From contig JAFTRT010000145.1 in assembly GCA_017462145.1 (NCBI GenBank), forward strand, positions 1 through 11,252: 11,252 nt of DNA, in the 5' to 3' direction. Positions 7,347 through 11,252 of the stretch are shown in pieces (within the stretch, counting starts at the first letter, position 1; the number at the start of each line of letters is the position of its first letter). This DNA comes from Clostridia bacterium. Lineage in GTDB: Bacteria > Bacillota_A > Clostridia > Oscillospirales > CAG-272. A program made the translations under genes and the position numbers. The notes below the pieces were generated by a model. It was given only the letters and a program-made list of their open reading frames with translations. It did no database searches and was not told the origin of the DNA.

Positions 7347-7378
7347 AAAAAAGGTGCCAACCTTTCGGTTAGCACCTT
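7347..7378 (-). terminator. Intrinsic terminator of tRNA-Val
   Basis: On the minus strand the stem AAGGTGC/GCACCTT (7372-7378 with 7351-7357) plus an inner AACC/GGTT stem encloses a short GAAA loop, with one C-A mismatch, and runs into a T-tract (complement of the A-run 7347-7352). It starts one base past the CCA end of the tRNA. A second segment, CACCTTTTTGTT at 7323-7334, could pair with the A-rich AACAAAAAAGGTG arm instead, so the 3' tail can fold in two ways. Confidence 0.85.
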
Positions 7379-7379
7379 G

Positions 7380-7456
<77 letters not shown>

Positions 7457-7471
7457 TCTTGATGCCTTGTC

Positions 7472-7500
7472 ATTATAGCACATCCATTTTGGTTTGTCAA
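7472..7500 (-). promoter_or_regulatory. Consensus promoter of tRNA-Val
   Basis: On the minus strand the -35 is TTGACA (7500-7495) and the -10 is TATAAT (7477-7472), separated by 17 bases. Both hexamers match the consensus perfectly. The start is expected near 7465, a few bases before the mature tRNA 5' end. Confidence 0.9.
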
Positions 7501-7530
7501 GCATTTTTTGCTTGGCTTTTTCTTTTTTTT
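7498..7530 (+). terminator. Possible forward intrinsic terminator
   Basis: CAAGCA at 7498-7503 pairs with TGCTTG at 7509-7514, followed by GC and a T-rich tract to 7530. The six-pair stem is short, but the U-tract is long. It overlaps the -35 of the tRNA promoter. It would end any rightward RNA from the phage block or from the promoter at 7159-7187 before the beta-galactosidase gene. Confidence 0.4.
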
Positions 7531-7552
7531 ATGAAAACTTTTGCGTCAAAAG

Positions 7553-7566
7553 GCGATCGGAATCGC
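7553..7566. promoter_or_regulatory. Candidate operator upstream of the beta-galactosidase promoter
   Basis: GCGAT-CGGA-ATCGC is a perfect 5+5 inverted repeat ending eight bases before the -35 hexamer. An overlapping wider pair, TTTGCG (7540-7545) and CGCAAA (7564-7569), flanks it. The position suits a transcription-factor site, but no regulator gene is in the window and the repeat is short. Confidence 0.3.
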
Positions 7567-7573
7567 AAATCTG

Positions 7574-7602
7574 TTGACTTTTTGGGTGCGTTGTGATATG
7601 AT
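7574..7602 (+). promoter_or_regulatory. Promoter of the GH42 beta-galactosidase gene
   Basis: The -35 is TTGACT at 7574-7579 and the -10 is TATGAT at 7597-7602, with a 17-base spacer. The start is expected near 7609, leaving a leader of about 30 bases that contains the ribosome binding site AAAGGAG at 7625-7631, six bases before the ATG. Confidence 0.8.
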
Positions 7603-7637
7603 AAAAGCGAATCAACAGCACTCGAAAGGAGCTCGCA

Positions 7638-9674
7638 ATGAACGAAAAAAAGTATATCAATTCAAGATTCCCGCACTTTCTCCATGGCGGGGACTACAAT
7701 CCCGATCAATGGCAGGATTCTCCCGAGGTTCTCCGTGAAGATATGCGATTGATGCAATTGGCCAACTGCAACGCCATGTCGGTTGGTATTTTTGCGTGGG
7801 CGGCGTTGGAGCCCGAGGAGGGAAAGTACGATTTTTCTTTCTTGGACAAAACCATTGAGGACGTATATGCCGCAGGCGGTCGAATCGTACTGGCTACGCC
7901 CAGCGGCGCACGTCCTGCTTGGCTGAGCAAACGATACCCCGAGGTGCTTCGCACCAATGCCGATCACTCGGTCAACACCCACGGCGGCCGACACAATCAC
8001 TGCTACACCTCTCCCGTTTACCGTGAGAAGGTGCGTGCCATCAACCGTGAGTTGTCTCGCCGATACGGCAATCATCCCGCCGTTCTGGTATGGCACATTT
8101 CCAACGAATACGGCGGCCAATGCCACTGCGAGCTGTGCTGTGCGGCGTTCCGTGAGTGGCTCCGTGAGAAATACGGTACCATTGAGGCGTTGAACAAGCA
8201 ATGGTGGACCGCCTTTTGGGCACACACTTACACAAGCTTTGATCAAATCGATCCCCCCTCCAAGCTGGGAGAGACCTGTACCCACGGTCTGACCTTGGAT
8301 TGGAAGCGGTTTGTGACCCATCAGACCACTGATTTTATGCGGGAAGAGATCCGTGCGGTACGGGAGTTTTCTACCGTGCCCGTGACCACCAATATGATGG
8401 GCTTTTATCATGGATTGGACTACCGTGTGTTGGCCAAAGAATTGGATGTGATCGCAAACGATTTGTATCCGCAGTGGAGAGGAACCGAGAAGGATGCCAA
8501 GCTCGGCTTGGAGATGTCTCTCTACCACGATTTGGAGCGCAGTATGCTCAAGCGTCCCTTTATGCTGATGGAGAGCACCCCCAGTCACGTCAACTGGCAA
8601 TCCTACAATAAGCTGAAGCGTCCCGGAATGCACGAGCTGTCCTCGCTCCATGCGGTGGCACACGGAGCGGATACCGTTCAGTATTTTCAATGGCGTAAAA
8701 GCAGGGGAAGCAGCGAAAAATTCCATGGAGCCGTGGTAGATCACGTGGGGAACGAAAACACCCGTGTATTCCGTGAGGTGTCTGCATTGGGAGCAAGGCT
8801 GAAAAAACTGGATGCGATTGTCGGTACACAGACCGAAAGCCGAGTGGCCATTCTGTACGAATGGGATAACCGTTGGGCCATCGAGGATGCAAGAGGCTTC
8901 CAAAAGGATGACAAAAAATATTACAGCACCATCGTCAAGCACAACTACGGGCCGCTTTGGAGACGGGGCGTGAACGTGGATATCATTTCCCGTGAGGACG
9001 ATTTTTCGGGATACGATCTGATTTTGGCCCCCATGCTGTATCTGGTCAGCGAGGAGCTGGGCAAGAAGCTGGCCGATTACGTCAGAGAGGGTGGTACTCT
9101 GATGTGCACCTACATGACGGGAATGGTCAACGAGAACGATCTTTGCTATTTGGGCGGCTTCCCCGGTGCGGGTCTGCGTGAGGTCTTCGGGATTTGGAAC
9201 GAAGAGATCGATACGCTGTATCCCGAGGAAAGCAATACCGTACAGGCAGATGGTGTGGTGTATGAGGCTGTGGATTATTGCGAGCGGATTCATCCCGAGG
9301 GGGCACAGGTATTGGCCACCTATACCAGTGATTTCTACGCAGGAGAGCCGGCGGCTACCGTCCATTCCTACGGCAAGGGTAAGGCATATTACGTAGCCTT
9401 CCGTGATACGGGCGCTTTTTCCGATGCCATGATTGAGCGATTGTTGTGCCAGACCGGGATTCGATCGGATTTTGACGGCCCGTTGCCTGCCGGTGTGACG
9501 GCACATTCCCGTACCGACGGCGAGAAGGTCTATGTATTTTTGCAGAATTTCAACGTGACCGAGCAGACCACCGAGACCGCATGGTCTTGGACGACGGCGG
9601 AGGACGGGTGCCCGGTATCCGGTCAGATTGTGCTCAAGCCCTATGAGACGCTGATCTTGGTGAGAAAAAAGTAA
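7638..9674 (+). CDS. Beta-galactosidase, glycoside hydrolase family 42
   Basis: This 678-residue enzyme hydrolyses terminal beta-D-galactosyl residues, in this family often from plant or host galacto-oligosaccharides as well as lactose. No signal peptide or membrane segment is seen, so it should act in the cytoplasm on imported sugars. Residues about 10-395 are the TIM barrel, opening with GGDYNPDQW. The acid/base is Glu157 in HISNEYGG and the nucleophile is Glu312 in FMLMESTPSHVNW. Cys122, Cys162, Cys164 and Cys167 (CHCELC) match the zinc-binding cluster of many GH42 enzymes. QYFQWRKSRGSSEKFHG at 349-363 is a family signature. Residues about 400-610 form the trimerisation domain, and a small beta domain ends the protein. 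The length is normal for the family. Start ATG 7638 has an ideal ribosome binding site. The gene has its own promoter and ends TAA; no transporter or regulator lies beside it. Confidence 0.95.
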   Translation: MNEKKYINSRFPHFLHGGDYNPDQWQDSPEVLREDMRLMQLANCNAMSVGIFAWAALEPEEGKYDFSFLDKTIEDVYAAGGRIVLATPSGARPAWLSKRYPEVLRTNADHSVNTHGGRHNHCYTSPVYREKVRAINRELSRRYGNHPAVLVWHISNEYGGQCHCELCCAAFREWLREKYGTIEALNKQWWTAFWAHTYTSFDQIDPPSKLGETCTHGLTLDWKRFVTHQTTDFMREEIRAVREFSTVPVTTNMMGFYHGLDYRVLAKELDVIANDLYPQWRGTEKDAKLGLEMSLYHDLERSMLKRPFMLMESTPSHVNWQSYNKLKRPGMHELSSLHAVAHGADTVQYFQWRKSRGSSEKFHGAVVDHVGNENTRVFREVSALGARLKKLDAIVGTQTESRVAILYEWDNRWAIEDARGFQKDDKKYYSTIVKHNYGPLWRRGVNVDIISREDDFSGYDLILAPMLYLVSEELGKKLADYVREGGTLMCTYMTGMVNENDLCYLGGFPGAGLREVFGIWNEEIDTLYPEESNTVQADGVVYEAVDYCERIHPEGAQVLATYTSDFYAGEPAATVHSYGKGKAYYVAFRDTGAFSDAMIERLLCQTGIRSDFDGPLPAGVTAHSRTDGEKVYVFLQNFNVTEQTTETAWSWTTAEDGCPVSGQIVLKPYETLILVRKK

Positions 9675-9702
9675 TTTTCTGTCAAAAAATCAAAAAAAGC
9701 TC

Positions 9703-9731
9703 TTGTAATTCGGATCATTTAGTGGTAAAAT
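9703..9731 (+). promoter_or_regulatory. Promoter of purC
   Basis: The -35 is TTGTAA at 9703-9708 and the -10 is TAAAAT at 9726-9731, spaced by 17 bases, within the 95-base gap after the beta-galactosidase gene. The start is expected near 9738. No terminator is visible between the two genes, so some readthrough into purC is likely. I see no purine riboswitch; the leader is only about 30 bases. Confidence 0.65.
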
Positions 9732-9769
9732 AGAGCGTAAACTTTTTTACATGTAAGGGGAATTGGAAC

Positions 9770-10468
9770 ATGAAACAATTGTATCGGGGAAAAACGAAGG
9801 ACGTTTACCAGTTGGAGAACGGCAACGTGCTGTTGAAGTTTAAGGATGACTGCACCGGCAAGGACGGTGTGTTTGATCCCGGCGAGAATAGCGTTGGATT
9901 GACCATTGAGGGCATTGGAAGAGCCAATCTGGAGACCTCCGTTTATTATTTTGAGTTGCTGAAGCAGGCGGGCATCAAGACCCACTATGTCAGCGCAAAC
10001 GTGGATGAGGCAACCATGGAGGTGCTTCCGGCCGATTGCTTGGGCAAGGCGCAGGGCGGAAACGGTCTGGAGGTGATTTGCCGCTTGGTGGCAACGGGCA
10101 GCTTTGTTCGCAGATACGGTGAGTACATCAAAGACGGAACGCCTCTGGAGGGTGGATACGTAGAGTGCACCTTTAAGAACGATGCCAAGGGGGACCCGCT
10201 GGTCACCGGAGAGGGCTTGGCCGCTTTGGGTGTCATGACTCCCGCCATGTTTGAGAGCATGAAGGAGCAGACCCTCAAGATCACCAAGATCGTAGCAGAT
10301 GACCTCAAGTCCATCGGATTGGATCTGTGGGATATCAAGTTTGAGTTTGGCTACAACAACGGACAGGTGGTTCTCATTGACGAGATCGCCTCGGGCAATA
10401 TGCGTGTCTACAGAAACGGCACCATCGTAGAGCCTGTTGAGCTGACCAAGCTGATTCTGAATCGATAA
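9770..10468 (+). CDS. purC: Phosphoribosylaminoimidazole-succinocarboxamide synthase (SAICAR synthetase), variant form
   Basis: It joins CAIR and aspartate using ATP to make SAICAR in purine synthesis, in the cytoplasm. The protein is 232 residues, normal for bacterial PurC. Start ATG 9770 follows AAGGGG at 9755-9760. Family landmarks: [10 protein letters not shown] at 4-13 (the ATP-binding glycine-rich start), [17 protein letters not shown] at 101-117 (usually VRN-x-AAGS), [11 protein letters not shown] at 135-145 and [18 protein letters not shown] at 188-205. Two parts are unusual. The segment normally reading DE-[IF]-SPD-x-x-R-x-WD is [14 protein letters not shown] (204-217), lacking Ser-Pro-Asp and the tryptophan. 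The C-terminal helix is replaced by a short tail, [13 protein letters not shown] believe similar variants occur in other Clostridia, so it may be a lineage form and not a defect. Other pur genes are not adjacent, and the gene is followed by a strong terminator. Confidence 0.9.
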   Translation: MKQLYRGKTKDVYQLENGNVLLKFKDDCTGKDGVFDPGENSVGLTIEGIGRANLETSVYYFELLKQAGIKTHYVSANVDEATMEVLPADCLGKAQGGNGLEVICRLVATGSFVRRYGEYIKDGTPLEGGYVECTFKNDAKGDPLVTGEGLAALGVMTPAMFESMKEQTLKITKIVADDLKSIGLDLWDIKFEFGYNNGQVVLIDEIASGNMRVYRNGTIVEPVELTKLILNR

Positions 10469-10474
10469 CAATGC

Positions 10475-10520
10475 AGGCACCTTGCTTTCTTTGGAACGCA
10501 AGGTGCCTTTTTCTTTTTTT
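10475..10520 (+). terminator. Strong intrinsic terminator of purC
   Basis: AGGCACCTTGC at 10475-10485 pairs perfectly with GCAAGGTGCCT at 10498-10508 (11 pairs, 12-base loop), followed directly by a T-rich tract to 10520. It starts six bases after the purC stop codon. Confidence 0.95.
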
Positions 10521-10539
10521 GGCGAGAAGTCTTTTGGAA

Positions 10540-10565
10540 AAAAAGCAAGGAAGTCCTTGCTTTTT
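10540..10565. terminator. A/T-flanked hairpin, possible bidirectional terminator, overlapping the mscL promoter
   Basis: AAAAAGCAAGGA at 10540-10551 and TCCTTGCTTTTT at 10554-10565 are exact inverted repeats with AG between, so the folded stem has about 11 pairs and a 4-base loop. The A-run on one side and T-run on the other allow termination in either direction. It may back up the purC terminator or stop leftward transcription. Confidence 0.65.
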
Positions 10566-10585
10566 GTCAAAAAAAGTGTTATAAT
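10557..10585 (+). promoter_or_regulatory. Probable promoter of mscL, -35 inside a hairpin arm
   Basis: The -10 is a perfect TATAAT at 10580-10585. The best-spaced -35 is the weak TTGCTT at 10557-10562, 17 bases upstream, inside the 3' arm of the preceding hairpin. TTGTCA at 10564-10569 is a better hexamer but is only 10 bases away. The start is expected near 10592, with a leader of about 45 bases. Confidence 0.6.
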
Positions 10586-10635
10586 GAGCGTTGGACGAGC
10601 TTTTGCCCGATCAGACCTGAAAAAAGGAGTATAAC

Positions 10636-11252
10636 ATGAAACAGTTTTTTGCGGAATTCAAAAAATTCATTACACGCGGCAACGTGCTGGATATGGCCGT
10701 TGGTGTTATCGTCGGTAGTTCCTTTACTGCCATTGTCAATGCGTTGAGCAATAACATTCTCAAGCCTTTGATCAACGCCTTGTTGGCCAAGATCTTTGGT
10801 GCGGATTCTCTCAGCAAGATTTACACCTTCCTGGTGGAAAAATTCCAGACCAACGAGGCAGGCGAATTTATTCTGGATGAGGCCGGCAACTACGTACACG
10901 ATCTGACCAAGTCCATCTACATCGACTGGGGCGCATTTATCAATGCTGTGATCAACTTCCTGTTGGTTGCCTTGGTTCTGTTCTGCATCGTCAAGTTCTT
11001 CAACAAGCTCCGTGAGGGCAATGCGAAGATGAAGTCGGCCTTGAATGGCAAGATCAGCAAGGAAGACCGCTTGGAAATGAAGAAGCAGGGCATCAAGCGG
11101 AAGGATAAGGCCGCTGTGGAGGCATATTTTGCAGAGAAGGCTCGCAAGGAAGAGGAAGCCAAGCTGGCTGCCGAGGCAAAGGCCAAGGCAGATCGGGAGG
11201 CGAATCCCACCACCGAGGACTTGCTCAAGCAGATCGTGGTTCTTCTGAAAGA
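10636..11252 (+). CDS. mscL: Large-conductance mechanosensitive channel MscL with extended cytoplasmic region; 3' end outside window
   Basis: MscL is a homopentameric membrane channel that opens under tension to release solutes after hypo-osmotic shock. Start ATG 10636 follows AAAGGAG six bases upstream. The N-terminal helix FFAEFKKFITRGNVLDMAVG leads into TM1 (about 17-46, with VGVIVGSSF, the usual pore-lining glycine pattern). The extracellular loop (47-98) is longer than in E. coli. TM2 is about 99-122 (INAVINFLLVALVLFCIVKF). Residues 126-190 are a Lys/Glu/Ala-rich helical stretch absent from the E. coli protein, before the conserved C-terminal helix motif PTTEDLLKQIVVLL at 191-204. The window ends two bases into codon 206, and by comparison with the family few residues are missing. 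Typical MscL proteins have about 130-150 residues, so this one is clearly long. The gene has its own promoter. Confidence 0.93.
   Translation, partial: MKQFFAEFKKFITRGNVLDMAVGVIVGSSFTAIVNALSNNILKPLINALLAKIFGADSLSKIYTFLVEKFQTNEAGEFILDEAGNYVHDLTKSIYIDWGAFINAVINFLLVALVLFCIVKFFNKLREGNAKMKSALNGKISKEDRLEMKKQGIKRKDKAAVEAYFAEKARKEEEAKLAAEAKAKADREANPTTEDLLKQIVVLLK

Larger units (their letters stand above)
7068..7350. other. AT-rich intergenic strip between phage block and tRNA-Val
   Basis: Base composition drops sharply relative to both sides. Contents: an A8-TAA-T8 palindrome at 7129-7147, TTGTAAAAA three times (7126, 7146 and 7267), AAAAAACGTCA twice (about 7087 and 7273), a forward promoter, a 22-bp perfect palindrome and a nested hairpin, listed separately. 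The only open frames here lack ribosome binding sites, and one of them runs antisense through the tRNA; none is convincing. The strip could be the prophage end, a host spacer or a small RNA locus. Confidence 0.6.

Noticed and set aside
7662..9506. 614-codon open frame on the minus strand
   Set aside because: It lies wholly antisense to the well-supported GH42 gene, has no recognisable motif or ribosome binding site, and is explained by codon bias of the sense gene.
9719..10570. 283-codon open frame on the minus strand
   Set aside because: It is antisense to purC and its flanking regulatory sites, including the purC terminator; no family features.

Overview
The window looks like a chromosomal segment of a Gram-positive bacterium of the class Clostridia (probably a gut Firmicute) in which a phage-derived block abuts ordinary host genes across a tRNA gene. 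The Clostridia reading rests on strong AAAGGAG-type ribosome binding sites, consensus sigma-A promoters with 17-bp spacers, T-rich intrinsic terminators, a variant PurC and the style of the phage proteins. It is an inference from family resemblance; no marker gene fixes the taxon.

Positions 2-7067 are phage-like. A very large polyvalent/ejection-type virion protein occupies 2-5038. Its visible part begins with the end of an ADP-ribosyltransferase-like domain, continues with two tandem copies of a polyvalent-protein-associated domain (about 410-1150 and 1151-1843), a long charged coiled coil, and a C-terminal region typical of phage minor structural proteins. The reading frame is interrupted by one in-frame TGA at 755-757, exactly where the second domain copy has a glycine codon. 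A 419-bp spacer dense in small hairpins (5039-5457) follows. Then come a BppU-like tail-fibre/baseplate gene (5458-6858) and, overlapping its stop codon, a short gene that begins like a phage tail protein and then loses recognisable sequence (6858-7067). No integrase, lysis or packaging gene is visible. The order 'huge internal protein then tail fibre' recalls the late region of podoviruses. The in-frame stop and the cut-off last gene suggest a decaying prophage or its end.

Positions 7068-7379 form a very AT-rich strip with a consensus-like forward promoter, a perfect 10+10 bp palindrome, nested hairpins and the terminator of a leftward tRNA-Val(CAC) gene at 7380-7456. The tRNA 3' end faces the phage block, the usual geometry when an element has integrated into a tRNA gene, but no direct repeat marking an attachment site can be shown inside the window.

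Positions 7457-11252 are host-type genes, all on the plus strand and each with its own promoter: an intracellular GH42 beta-galactosidase, purC (purine synthesis, with unusual active-site and C-terminal sequence) followed by a strong terminator, and mscL (mechanosensitive channel, with a long charged cytoplasmic extension), which runs off the window end. These three look like independent transcription units. I see no convincing undescribed multi-gene system. The most notable signals are the TGA inside the duplicated domain, the hairpin-rich spacer, and the AT-rich strip between the phage block and the tRNA.
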